The position numbers and the translations under genes are program-made. Source: Roseburia porci (GTDB taxonomy: Bacteria > Bacillota > Clostridia > Lachnospirales > Lachnospiraceae). From it: a stretch of 64,000 nucleotides of DNA. Shown piece by piece: positions 24,508 to 33,240 of the stretch; within the stretch, counting starts at the first letter, position 1; every line of letters begins with the position of its first letter. The notes below the pieces were generated by a model, which saw only the letters and a list, made by a program, of their open reading frames with translations, was not told the DNA's origin and did no database searches. The DNA lies in assembly GCF_009695765.1 (NCBI RefSeq), contig NZ_VUNI01000018.1, positions 1-64,000 on the forward strand, read 5' to 3'.

Positions 24508-26576
24508 TATTGACAGATTGTTTCCCACGGAAGCTGGTCTGGCCAGCCTGTCGTATCAAATCCATCGCGGATCGCACTGCTGTAATATTGTAATTTGTAA
24601 GATATCGGTGAATCACCGGAAAATACTGAATCATCGGTAAAGCCATCGAGATAATCACCAACGGCGGTTCCGAAGATCTCTGCGCGGTCCTCCGTTGCGT
24701 AGGTCGTTCCATAGGAATCGATAAAATAAGTGCGGTTTGAAGTATAAGCGCGGTTATCTTCATAGGAATCGTAGGAATTAAGGTAAGTAAAATTATCCGG
24801 ATTATAGCTGTTCCATGCTTCTTCGGAATAGGTTGAACCCGGGTTACAGGTATGGTAAAAATCCAGTCTCCGGTCAATCATATGCGAAAGTTCATGGTTT
24901 ACGGTGTAATTCCAGTCCCACGAATAGTCGGTATCGAGTACCATGACCGTATGCTCATTGATCGTATTGACAAAGCCGCTTGGATCGCTGATCGTATCCT
25001 GTTGTGAGCCGCTGATTGTTCCGGCCAGATAGATACGTACTCCTTTCAGCTCACCATAACAGAGCTGTTCAAAGAAATTTGCAGGATAAATGGCTAGGAT
25101 CTGATCCAGTGTTTCCAGCGCATTCATGACCTGATCGGGCTTTTTCACCTGTTTTACATGGAAAACGTCAAGCATATCGGGAACTTCCGGCCCAATGTAC
25201 AGTTCAATTCCATATTTCTGTTCCAGTTCAGCAGCATATGTATGGGCTTCGGAAAGATCGCCCCAGTCATACTGGTCGCTGTCTGCAATCGCAGTTACTT
25301 CATCGCCGTATTCTTCCGGCTCAGAATCCTCAGAATCGTTCTCAGTTGTCTGGACATCGGGAACCGAATTATCCAGATCGGTTTCGTTTCCGTATACGGT
25401 GATCGGATCGGAAGCAGTTCCTTTGGTATTCAGATCCCATACAAGGAAAGAAGGATTGCAGTTTACATCATACAGGATCATAAAGTAGCAATTGCAGCTT
25501 TCCAGGTAAGCGCCCTGTGTGGAGAGATAGAGCAGATCGGAAGAGTCATAGACACCAAGGTCATAGGAAAAAGCGGAAACACAGTTTCCGGTGGCATCAT
25601 AAAGGGAAAATGATGCAGTACTTTCACTGTCGCTTTGATATTCGGAAGTCCGTTCAACAAGCATCTGATTGTTTGAAAGGAGCGAAATATCCTGAAAACC
25701 GTACAAAGAAAAGTAGGATGTATCATGATCTGGGGTCTGATAGGTCCAGCCTGACTTGTTATAGTCTGTCTCTGCAAGAAAAGCGTCGTTAGAAGCACCG
25801 GCAACATAATATGCAAGACCGGTATATTCGGTATCCGTTGAAAGGTCGTCAAAGGAAAGCAATGCAGTTACATATTTTAAAGAAGACTGTGCAATTCCGG
25901 TGATGATCAGGTCTTTGCCATCGGAGGAAGCCCCGCAGAGATTTACATTATAATATGGAATCTCAGGCTGATCGATCGAAAGTGTATCGGAAGAGATGTC
26001 GAGCCGGAGTAAAGTGCCATTGGAACCTGCGGTATACAGGACATTTCCACCGTTTCCGGCATAAAACCGGGTGGAATCATCGTAAGACAGACTGCTGATG
26101 TCAAACGTGTGCTCCAGAGAAAGTTCGGTGTTATAAACAGACATCGTGGATTTGTCACGGTTGATAAGAAGCAGAAGATCTCCGGCTACCTGATAATCGG
26201 TGCAGTCGGTGTCGTCCGGATCAAGAGTCTTTAAGATGCGGTTTTCCCATGGGCTGTAGATGGAAAAATAATGGTTGATCGTATTGGAGTCATTGGCAGA
26301 ATACCCCTCTCCGATGACAAGAAGGTTATCGCCAAAATTCGTAACATTATTATAAGGTTTTCCGGTGAAGGAAAACGGCGTAAGTTCATAAAGGTTATCA
26401 TACCCCTCGATCAGAGTGGCATTATCCCAGAAAAACGGAGAAGAGTGTGAGTCCTCATAGCGTTCCGTTTCACTCATGAGAGCGCGTTCAATGGTTCGTG
26501 TGGAACAGCCGGTCAGTGTCAGGGACAAAAGCAGGACTGCAATTCCAAATTTTCTGAGAAGATTGTGTTTCTTCAT
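24507..26576 (-). CDS. Exported lipoprotein with C-terminal HExxH metallopeptidase-like domain
   Basis: 689 residues. A signal peptide with lipobox LTGC sits at the N-terminus (lipidated Cys near residue 24). Residues ~60-400 are rich in repeated short beta segments (YYSIYSP, LLRLDISSD, LLSFDDLSTD), resembling a beta-propeller. After an acidic linker (~405-440) comes a domain with NHELSHMIDRRLDFY (about residues 565-579), an HExxH zinc motif, in a Tyr/Asp-rich context. This suggests a surface zinc protease or a derived non-catalytic relative; the third ligand is not obvious. It is upstream of, and co-oriented with, the malR start region, separated by 27 nt. The function is unproven. Confidence 0.75.
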   Translation of the reverse strand: MKKHNLLRKFGIAVLLLSLTLTGCSTRTIERALMSETERYEDSHSSPFFWDNATLIEGYDNLYELTPFSFTGKPYNNVTNFGDNLLVIGEGYSANDSNTINHYFSIYSPWENRILKTLDPDDTDCTDYQVAGDLLLLINRDKSTMSVYNTELSLEHTFDISSLSYDDSTRFYAGNGGNVLYTAGSNGTLLRLDISSDTLSIDQPEIPYYNVNLCGASSDGKDLIITGIAQSSLKYVTALLSFDDLSTDTEYTGLAYYVAGASNDAFLAETDYNKSGWTYQTPDHDTSYFSLYGFQDISLLSNNQMLVERTSEYQSDSESTASFSLYDATGNCVSAFSYDLGVYDSSDLLYLSTQGAYLESCNCYFMILYDVNCNPSFLVWDLNTKGTASDPITVYGNETDLDNSVPDVQTTENDSEDSEPEEYGDEVTAIADSDQYDWGDLSEAHTYAAELEQKYGIELYIGPEVPDMLDVFHVKQVKKPDQVMNALETLDQILAIYPANFFEQLCYGELKGVRIYLAGTISGSQQDTISDPSGFVNTINEHTVMVLDTDYSWDWNYTVNHELSHMIDRRLDFYHTCNPGSTYSEEAWNSYNPDNFTYLNSYDSYEDNRAYTSNRTYFIDSYGTTYATEDRAEIFGTAVGDYLDGFTDDSVFSGDSPISYKLQYYSSAIRDGFDTTGWPDQLPWETICQ

Positions 26577-26602
26577 ATAAATCCCTCCGGATAAAAACAG
26601 GG

Positions 26603-27628
26603 TTATTTCAAATCATCCTTTATGATGCGGGGCTCTTTGGAAACCCGTGTTGTAGATTCACGCTCGATCAGCTGCGGGCGCAGAAGCATTTTGCTGATTG
26701 AGATATGGTGAATGAGTGAGTTTAATACAACATATGCACCTTTTCCTAATTCATTCCTGTCCTGGCGAATCGTAGTAAGCGGTGGAGTCATTGCTGGGGC
26801 AAGTGGAATGTCGTCGAAACCGATGACGCTGATATCTTCCGGAACGCGGAAACCACGCTGCGTACATTCGGAGATGACACCGGATGCGATCAGATCATTA
26901 CCACAGATGATTGCGGTAGCTCCGGCTGAAAGGAAACCCGGTACATGATACTGTGCACTGTCGGCAACATAGTAACCGTAAGCCATAAGATCCTGCTGGA
27001 TCTCAAGACCGAGGGAAGCCATGCTTGTTTCAAAAGCTTCCTGACGCTGTTCTGATACCATGGAATGTAACGAACCATTCAGGAAAGCAATGTTTTTGTG
27101 GCCAAGTGTATACAGATGGTTTACTGCCATTGCGATACCTTCATAGCTGTCGGTACCGATGTAGCATACATTTGGATTGTTCGCAATAAAGTTATCCAGA
27201 AGCACCGTCGGCATGGTTGTATGCTGCAGCTGCTTCATCCATTCATCGTGCAGTGCAAATCCACAGAGGAATGCACCGCAGTATCCGTTCTTTAATAGGT
27301 AAGTGTCGTATTTTTCCTCCATCTGAAAAGCCGGAGTTACCGGAACAACGGTAACATCCCATTTGTGGCGGAATGCATTCTGTTTAAAACCAAGTACGAT
27401 GTCATATCCGAATTCGTCGATTTTTTCGTAGTTCATATTCTCAATGAAGAGACAGAGTTTACGGTTCTCCTCTTTACGGGAACGTTTGGTGCTGTATCCC
27501 ATTTCAACCGCTGTGTCCAGTACGACCTGGCGAAGTTCTTCGCTGATGTCGCTGGCTCCGTTCAGTCCTTTGGAAACGGTACTGACAGAGATGCCAAGTC
27601 TTGTTGCAATATCTTTAATCGTAGCCAT
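26603..27628 (-). CDS. malR: LacI-family transcriptional regulator of the maltodextrin locus
   Basis: A 341-residue repressor. The N-terminal LacI HTH (TIKDIATRLGISVSTVSKGL, residues 3-22) is followed by a periplasmic-binding-protein-like sensor domain (residues ~60-330; VIGFDDIPLAPAMTPPLTTIRQD near the C-terminus). It is transcribed away from malQ across a 291-bp intergenic region that carries the malQ promoter. The position strongly suggests it controls malQEFG in response to a malto-oligosaccharide. I could not find an unambiguous symmetric operator by eye. AGGAAGGATC precedes the ATG. Confidence 0.85.
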   Translation of the reverse strand: MATIKDIATRLGISVSTVSKGLNGASDISEELRQVVLDTAVEMGYSTKRSRKEENRKLCLFIENMNYEKIDEFGYDIVLGFKQNAFRHKWDVTVVPVTPAFQMEEKYDTYLLKNGYCGAFLCGFALHDEWMKQLQHTTMPTVLLDNFIANNPNVCYIGTDSYEGIAMAVNHLYTLGHKNIAFLNGSLHSMVSEQRQEAFETSMASLGLEIQQDLMAYGYYVADSAQYHVPGFLSAGATAIICGNDLIASGVISECTQRGFRVPEDISVIGFDDIPLAPAMTPPLTTIRQDRNELGKGAYVVLNSLIHHISISKMLLRPQLIERESTTRVSKEPRIIKDDLK

Positions 27629-27835
27629 ATAGATCCTTCCTTTGTTTCGATATTCTTTATGTAAATTCTCAATATTCTAATGTTCGTTACCATTATAAGG
27701 TAGAAAAAAAGGGTTCGCAATCATTTGTGTAGATTTTTTTCGAAAATTATGAATGATATTATTGTAAAAATTGACAAAAATGATAATAAAAAACAGTTCA
27801 AAACGGCAAAAACGGTTCGATTTGACCAAAAAACA

Positions 27836-27864
27836 TTGACAAATTCACGAAATAAATCTAAAAT
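27836..27864 (+). promoter_or_regulatory. Sigma-A promoter of malQ and the maltodextrin operon
   Basis: A perfect TTGACA (27836-27841) and TAAAAT (27859-27864) with a 17-base spacer lie about 56 nt before the malQ start. The region is very A-rich. The long open frame that crosses it (K/N-rich) is non-coding leader. Confidence 0.7.
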
Positions 27865-27919
27865 TAACTCAGATACGAAAAACAACGAAAATTATTCAAA
27901 ACGAAGTAGGGGAGATATT

Positions 27920-29416
27920 TTGGAGCAAAAAGAATTAACCAGAGGATCCGGAATCCTGCTTGCGATTTCGAGTCTGCCATCATCCTATGGTATTGGTACT
28001 TTGGGAAATGCGGCATTTCGGTTTGTTGATCTTTTGGTTGATCTGAAACAAAAGTACTGGCAGGTACTTCCAATTGGACCTACAAGCTTTGGGGACAGTC
28101 CGTATCAGGCAATGTCAGTATTCGCAGGCAATCCGTATTTGATCGATCTGGATAATCTGATCGATGAAGGGCTGCTCAGTCAGAATGAGATCAGCAGTTA
28201 CAAATGGGGAAATGACCGCACGGGAATTGACTATGCTGTGCTTTTTGAAAACCGATACAAAATCCTGAGACAGGCTTTCAGCCGGTTCAGACGGGAACAG
28301 GAAGCATTTTTAAAATTCCAGATGGAACAGAAAGACTGGCTGGAAGATTACGCATTGTTTATGGCAATTAAACATGAACATCGTGATGAAAGCTGGGAGA
28401 AATGGGAAGAAGATCTTCGGAAAAGAGAGCCGGGGGCTTTGGAAAGCAGCCGGGAACGACTGAAAGAAGACATCTGTTTCTGGAAGTTCTGTCAATATGA
28501 ATTTTATAATCAATGGAAAGCCTTAAAAGAGTACGCAAACTCCAGAGGGGTACAGATCATCGGAGATGTATCTTTTTATGTAGGACTCGACAGCGCAGAT
28601 GTCTGGGCCAATCAGGAATTATTCCTTTTGGAACCGGATGGAACACCAAGCTGTGTCGCTGCTGCAGTGCCGGATAAATTTTCTTCACATGGACAGGTCT
28701 GGGGCAACCCACTGTACAACTGGAAGAGAATGGAAGAAGATGGATTCTTGTGGTGGAAAAGCCGGGTGGTGAACCGGACAAAGATGTTCGATGTCATCCG
28801 AATCGACCATTTCCTTGGAATCGTCAAAGATTATACGGTTCCGTATGGTGCATGGAATGCATCTAATGGAAAATGGCTGAAAGGACCTGGCAGAAAACTT
28901 ACCAATGCACTGAATGAAGTGATTGGAGATTGCTGTTTTATCGCAGATGATTATGGTGGAAAGACGCCGGTTCCGGGAGTGAAGAAGCTTCTGGATAAAG
29001 CCGGATGGCCGGGGATGAAAGTCCTGATGTTTGCATTCGATGGTGACACCGCAAATGAACATCTTCCACATAATTACATAGATCATCATACTGTTGTGTA
29101 TGCAGGAACGCATGACAATGAGACCATCGTGGGTTACTTCCACGAGAAGACGGAATATGAACTTGCATACTTATATGAATACCTGAATATCTCAAGCAAA
29201 GAAGATATTCCGGATGCCCTGATCCGGGCGGCATATGCCAGCACTGCTGACATTGCAATCATCCAGATGCAGGATGTTTTAAAACTCGGAAATGAGGCAC
29301 GAATGAATGCACCATCGACAGTCGGATTTAACTGGAGATGGAGACTTGGAACGGAACAGCTCAGTGAGGAACGAAGAGCATGGATCAGAAATCTTGCAGC
29401 TGTATACCGCAGATAA
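27920..29416 (+). CDS. malQ: 4-alpha-glucanotransferase (amylomaltase, GH77)
   Basis: A 498-residue disproportionating enzyme that transfers glucan segments between maltodextrins. Family signatures: SGILLAISSLPS at the start, GDVSFYVGLDSADVWAN, the nucleophile region FDVIRIDHFLG, and THDNET with the third acid. The acid/base glutamate of the usual AEDLG motif is replaced: the sequence reads FIADDYGG, with GAT codons (about residues 340-345). TTG 27920 follows GGGGAG by five bases and starts the family-like MEQKELTRGSGILL; upstream codons are low-complexity. First gene of the maltodextrin operon. Confidence 0.88.
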   Translation: MEQKELTRGSGILLAISSLPSSYGIGTLGNAAFRFVDLLVDLKQKYWQVLPIGPTSFGDSPYQAMSVFAGNPYLIDLDNLIDEGLLSQNEISSYKWGNDRTGIDYAVLFENRYKILRQAFSRFRREQEAFLKFQMEQKDWLEDYALFMAIKHEHRDESWEKWEEDLRKREPGALESSRERLKEDICFWKFCQYEFYNQWKALKEYANSRGVQIIGDVSFYVGLDSADVWANQELFLLEPDGTPSCVAAAVPDKFSSHGQVWGNPLYNWKRMEEDGFLWWKSRVVNRTKMFDVIRIDHFLGIVKDYTVPYGAWNASNGKWLKGPGRKLTNALNEVIGDCCFIADDYGGKTPVPGVKKLLDKAGWPGMKVLMFAFDGDTANEHLPHNYIDHHTVVYAGTHDNETIVGYFHEKTEYELAYLYEYLNISSKEDIPDALIRAAYASTADIAIIQMQDVLKLGNEARMNAPSTVGFNWRWRLGTEQLSEERRAWIRNLAAVYRR

Positions 29417-29487
29417 CATCGATATAGGGTGCGCAGAGCATTTTATATAACAACTTTTGGGAAAATAAATAAAAGGAGAGGAAAACG

Positions 29488-30726
29488 ATGAAAAAGAAAG
29501 TAGTATCAGTTTTACTCGTTGCAGCAATGACTGCAACAATGGTAGCCGGATGCGGAAGCAAAGGCAGCGACAGCGCTTCTAACACAGAAGGAAGCGGAGA
29601 TGACAAATGGAGTGGTACAATTACCGTATGGAGCCCACAGGAAGACCAGGATACAGGCTGGTTATCCAAAGAGTGTGACGCTTTCAACGAAGCTCATCCG
29701 GAATGGGATATCACATTCAAATATGGCGTATGTGCTGAGGGTGATGCAAAATCAACAGTTACACAGGATGTTAAGAAAGCTGCTGATGTTTACATGTTAG
29801 CAAACGATAATATCCCTGATCTGGTTTCCGCAAATGCACTTGCAGAGCTCGGTGGAGATTACCTTGATTATGTAAACACAACAAACTCAGATACAATCTC
29901 AGCATCTGTTACATACAATGATCAGGTAGTAGCATTCCCATTCACATCAAATACATGGTTCATGTACTATGACAAGAGTGTATTCTCTGATGACGATATC
30001 AAGAGCCTTGATACAATGTTAGAGAAAGGAAAAGTTTCTTTCCCATTATCTAACTCATGGTATATTCAGGCATTCTACGCTGGAAACGGATGTACATTAT
30101 TCGGAGACGGAACAAAAGAGTCTGAAGGAATTGACTTCGGTGGAGATAAAGCTGCAGCAGTTACAAACTACTTAGTAGATTTAACAACAAACGCAAACTT
30201 CATCAACGATGCTGACGGAGCTGGTCTTGCAGGATTACGTGATGGTTCTGTAAACGCAGTATTCTCTGGAACATGGGATGCTGAAGCAGTTAAAGAAGCT
30301 CTTGGCGACAACATGGGTGTTGCAGCACTTCCAACATTCAACTGTGATGGAACAGACTGCCAGATGAAATCCTTCATGGGATCAAAAGCAATCGGTGTTA
30401 ACCCTAACACAGAGAACATGCAGGTATCTATGGCACTTGCAGCTTACCTTGCAAGCGAGGATGCTCAGAAAGATCACTATGATATGAGAAACATCCTTCC
30501 TACAAATACAAACATTGAAATCGCTGATGATGAGATCGCTACAGCAGTTACAGATGTTATGAAAAATACATCTATCATGCAGCCATTAGTATCTGAAATG
30601 GGTAACTACTGGTCACCAGCTGAGAACATGGGTAAAGCACTTGTTGCTGGAGAAATCACTCATGACAATGCAGCTGAGAAAACAGAAGCTATGAACGATG
30701 CTATGAACACAGATCTTGCACAGTAA
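29488..30726 (+). CDS. malE: Maltodextrin ABC transporter substrate-binding lipoprotein
   Basis: A 412-residue family 1 solute-binding protein. Signal peptide with lipobox VAGC (lipidated Cys near 23), then a Ser/Gly-rich linker and the ITVWSPQEDQDTGW entry strand of maltose-type binding proteins. Codon use (GCA, ACA, AAC) is noticeably more biased than in neighbouring genes, as for a very abundant protein. AGGAGAGG precedes the ATG. It captures maltodextrins outside the membrane for MalF/MalG. The ATPase (MsmK/MalK type) is not in the window. Confidence 0.9.
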   Translation: MKKKVVSVLLVAAMTATMVAGCGSKGSDSASNTEGSGDDKWSGTITVWSPQEDQDTGWLSKECDAFNEAHPEWDITFKYGVCAEGDAKSTVTQDVKKAADVYMLANDNIPDLVSANALAELGGDYLDYVNTTNSDTISASVTYNDQVVAFPFTSNTWFMYYDKSVFSDDDIKSLDTMLEKGKVSFPLSNSWYIQAFYAGNGCTLFGDGTKESEGIDFGGDKAAAVTNYLVDLTTNANFINDADGAGLAGLRDGSVNAVFSGTWDAEAVKEALGDNMGVAALPTFNCDGTDCQMKSFMGSKAIGVNPNTENMQVSMALAAYLASEDAQKDHYDMRNILPTNTNIEIADDEIATAVTDVMKNTSIMQPLVSEMGNYWSPAENMGKALVAGEITHDNAAEKTEAMNDAMNTDLAQ

Positions 30727-30753
30727 AATCTGTAAGTTTTATCAAAGTAACAA

Positions 30754-30783
30754 ACCTCGGGGCGCCGTAAGGCGCTCTGGGGA
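30754..30783 (+). promoter_or_regulatory. Intercistronic hairpin between malE and malF
   Basis: CCTCGGGGCGCC and GGCGCTCTGGGG fold around a GTAA tetraloop with no T-run behind. Such hairpins after the binding-protein gene commonly stabilise the upstream mRNA segment so that the binding protein outnumbers the permease. Function inferred from position. Confidence 0.55.
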
Positions 30784-30842
30784 TTATTCAATACATTGGA
30801 TTAGTAATGCTACACAAGAGTATGAAAAGGGAGGCCCATAAC

Positions 30843-32216
30843 GTGAAAAAGGCTGGTAAAAGAAAGAGTGAGTTTGTGAATCCATATACCGTAACGGGCG
30901 CTGTAACAAAGGGTAATGCTATAACCAAGCTGTCCCTTCTGATTATGGGCTTAGGTAATCTTGTTCACAAACAGATCGGAAAAGGACTTATGTTCCTTCT
31001 CATTGAAATCGGATATATCGCATTTATGATAGAATCCGGAGTTTATAATTTATCAATGCTCCCATCATTAGGATGGAGAGAACAGCAAAAGGTATGGAAT
31101 GACAGTAAGATGGTTTATGAGTATACAGCCGGTGATCAGTCATCACTGATTCTGCTGTATGGAGTTGCAACAGTATTCATTACACTGATGTTTATTGTTG
31201 TATGGAGAGAGGCTGTAAAAAGCTCCTACAAATCGGAAGTGCTTGCTTCTACAGGAAAGCACCTGAACACATTTAAAGAAGACATCAAGAGTTTGTTCGA
31301 TCAAAATTTATATAAATTGTTACTGGCAGCACCAATCATGGGAGTTTTAGTTTTCACAATTCTTCCATTGATCTACAATATCACAATGGCGTTTACCAAT
31401 TACAGTAAGGTAAATGATCATCTGGTATTATTTGACTGGGTTGGACTTGCAAACTTCGCAAAGATCTTAAACTTCGGCGACAGTATTGGTAAACAGTTCT
31501 ATTCAGTACTTGGCTGGACATTGATCTGGGCAATTTTTGCAACAGTACTGAACTACTTCTTTGGTATGATCCTTGCGATCATTATCAACCGTAAAGATAC
31601 ACACTGGAAAGGATTCTGGAGATTCTGCTTTGTATTATCCATCGCAGTTCCACAGTTCGTTTCTCTGCTGATCATGAGAACAATGCTTTCACAGACAGGT
31701 ATCGTTAATACATTGTTACTGAAATATGGCATCATTGATCAGGCACTTCCATTCTTCACCAATGCAACATGGGCAAGAGTGACAGTTATCGTAATCAACC
31801 TCTGGGTTGGTATTCCATATACGATCCTTCAGGTTACCGGTATTTTACAGAACATTCCTGGAGAACTTTACGAAGCAGCAAAAATCGACGGTGCAAACGC
31901 AGTGCAGACATTCTTTAAGATCACACTGCCATACATGTTATTTGTAATGACACCATATCTGATTACACAGTTTACAGGAAACATCAACAACTTTAACGTT
32001 ATCTTCCTGTTATCCGGTGGTAACCCGACAGCAGTCGATGCAACAGCCGGAAAGACAGACCTTCTTGTTACATGGCTGTACAAGCTGACTGTTGATAAGA
32101 ACTACTACAACCTGGGTGCCGTTATCGGTATTATGACCTTCATCGTCCTTGCAATCGTTGCACTTGTGACCTATCGTAATACTGCATCCTACAAAGATGA
32201 GGAGGGATTCATGTAA
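30843..32216 (+). CDS. malF: Maltodextrin ABC transporter permease MalF
   Basis: A 457-residue permease with an extra N-terminal membrane segment region (about 30-125) before the six-helix core, typical of MalF. The EAA-type loop is YEAAKIDGANAVQTFFKITLP (near residue 345), which contacts the ATPase. GTG 30843 follows AAAGGGAGG at about eight bases; an upstream ATG at 30807 has no ribosome binding site. The stop overlaps the malG ATG. Confidence 0.9.
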   Translation: MKKAGKRKSEFVNPYTVTGAVTKGNAITKLSLLIMGLGNLVHKQIGKGLMFLLIEIGYIAFMIESGVYNLSMLPSLGWREQQKVWNDSKMVYEYTAGDQSSLILLYGVATVFITLMFIVVWREAVKSSYKSEVLASTGKHLNTFKEDIKSLFDQNLYKLLLAAPIMGVLVFTILPLIYNITMAFTNYSKVNDHLVLFDWVGLANFAKILNFGDSIGKQFYSVLGWTLIWAIFATVLNYFFGMILAIIINRKDTHWKGFWRFCFVLSIAVPQFVSLLIMRTMLSQTGIVNTLLLKYGIIDQALPFFTNATWARVTVIVINLWVGIPYTILQVTGILQNIPGELYEAAKIDGANAVQTFFKITLPYMLFVMTPYLITQFTGNINNFNVIFLLSGGNPTAVDATAGKTDLLVTWLYKLTVDKNYYNLGAVIGIMTFIVLAIVALVTYRNTASYKDEEGFM

Positions 32217-33094
32217 TGAGCAAAACAGCAAAAATTTCAAGTGGTGCAAAAGCCCGCAAAACAGTTGGAAATGTGTTAATCCATATTTTCCTTGCAGTTC
32301 TCTCTTTTATCTGGGTACTGCCAATTTTCTGGGTAATTATAACAAGTTTCCGTGGAGAAAAAGGTTCCTACGTAACCACTTTCTTTCCAAAAACCTATAC
32401 ACTGAGTAACTATGTAAAACTGTTTACTGATACAAGTATCTTAAACTTCCCAAAAATGTTTATGAATACTTTTATCATCGCAATCTTTACATGTATTATT
32501 TCAACAATCTTTGTATTGTCCGTTGCATACTCTATGTCAAGAATGCGTTTTAAAATGAGAAAACCATTCATGAACGTTGCAATGATTTTAGGATTATTCC
32601 CATCCTTCATGTCCATGATCGCTGTGTACTATATCTTAAGTGCACTTGGAATGGCAGAAGGTGCCATGATCCGTATTGCATTGATCGTTGTATTCTCTGC
32701 CGGCTCCGGTGTTGGATTCTACGTAGCAAAGGGATTCTTTGATACGATTCCAAAATCACTGGATGAGGCTGCAACAATCGACGGGGCTACAAGATGGCAG
32801 ATCTTTACAAAGATCACAGTTCCGCTTAGTAAACCAATCATCGTATACACGATCCTGACTTCTTTCATGGGACCATGGGTAGACTTCATTTTCGGAAAAG
32901 TTATCTGCCGTGCAGATTCCGATTATTATACAGTATCCATCGGACTTTGGAAGATGCTGGAGAAAGAATATATCGACAGCTGGTATACCTGCTTCGCAGC
33001 CGGAGCCGTTGTCGTATCAATCCCAATCGCAATCCTCTTCCTTGCAACACAGAAATTCTATGTTGATGGAATGGGCGGAGCTGTCAAAGGCTAA
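32216..33094 (+). CDS. malG: Maltodextrin ABC transporter permease MalG
   Basis: A 292-residue permease with six membrane helices, the first near residues 20-42. The EAA loop is SLDEAATIDGATRWQIFTKI (near residue 180). The family end FVDGMGGAVKG matches MalG (here YVDGMGGAVKG). GAGGAGGGATTC within the malF 3' end serves as ribosome binding site, so the two permease genes are translationally coupled. Confidence 0.92.
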   Translation: MSKTAKISSGAKARKTVGNVLIHIFLAVLSFIWVLPIFWVIITSFRGEKGSYVTTFFPKTYTLSNYVKLFTDTSILNFPKMFMNTFIIAIFTCIISTIFVLSVAYSMSRMRFKMRKPFMNVAMILGLFPSFMSMIAVYYILSALGMAEGAMIRIALIVVFSAGSGVGFYVAKGFFDTIPKSLDEAATIDGATRWQIFTKITVPLSKPIIVYTILTSFMGPWVDFIFGKVICRADSDYYTVSIGLWKMLEKEYIDSWYTCFAAGAVVVSIPIAILFLATQKFYVDGMGGAVKG

Positions 33095-33129
33095 TCATTA
33101 TAAAATGCGAAACTCTGAGGGGAGCTTTC

Positions 33130-33164
33130 AAAACCTGCGCATCGAAAGTTGCGCAGGTTTTTTG
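33130..33164 (+). terminator. Terminator between malG and the amylase gene
   Basis: AAACCTGCGCA (33131-33141) pairs with TGCGCAGGTTT (33150-33160) followed by TTTT. It would limit readthrough into the amylase gene 77 nt further on, which may therefore be expressed at a lower level or from its own promoter. Confidence 0.9.
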
Positions 33165-33240
33165 TTTGAGTCTTTCGGCTTCCATGAATGAGAAACACTC
33201 AGCATGAATGCGGAGAACGTGGTAAAAAGGAGAAAAGGAA

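Noticed and set aside
27725-27919. In-frame N-terminal extension of MalQ.
   Set aside because: It is Lys/Asn-rich low-complexity sequence containing a consensus promoter (27836-27864), and TTG 27920 has a proper ribosome binding site and a family-like start.
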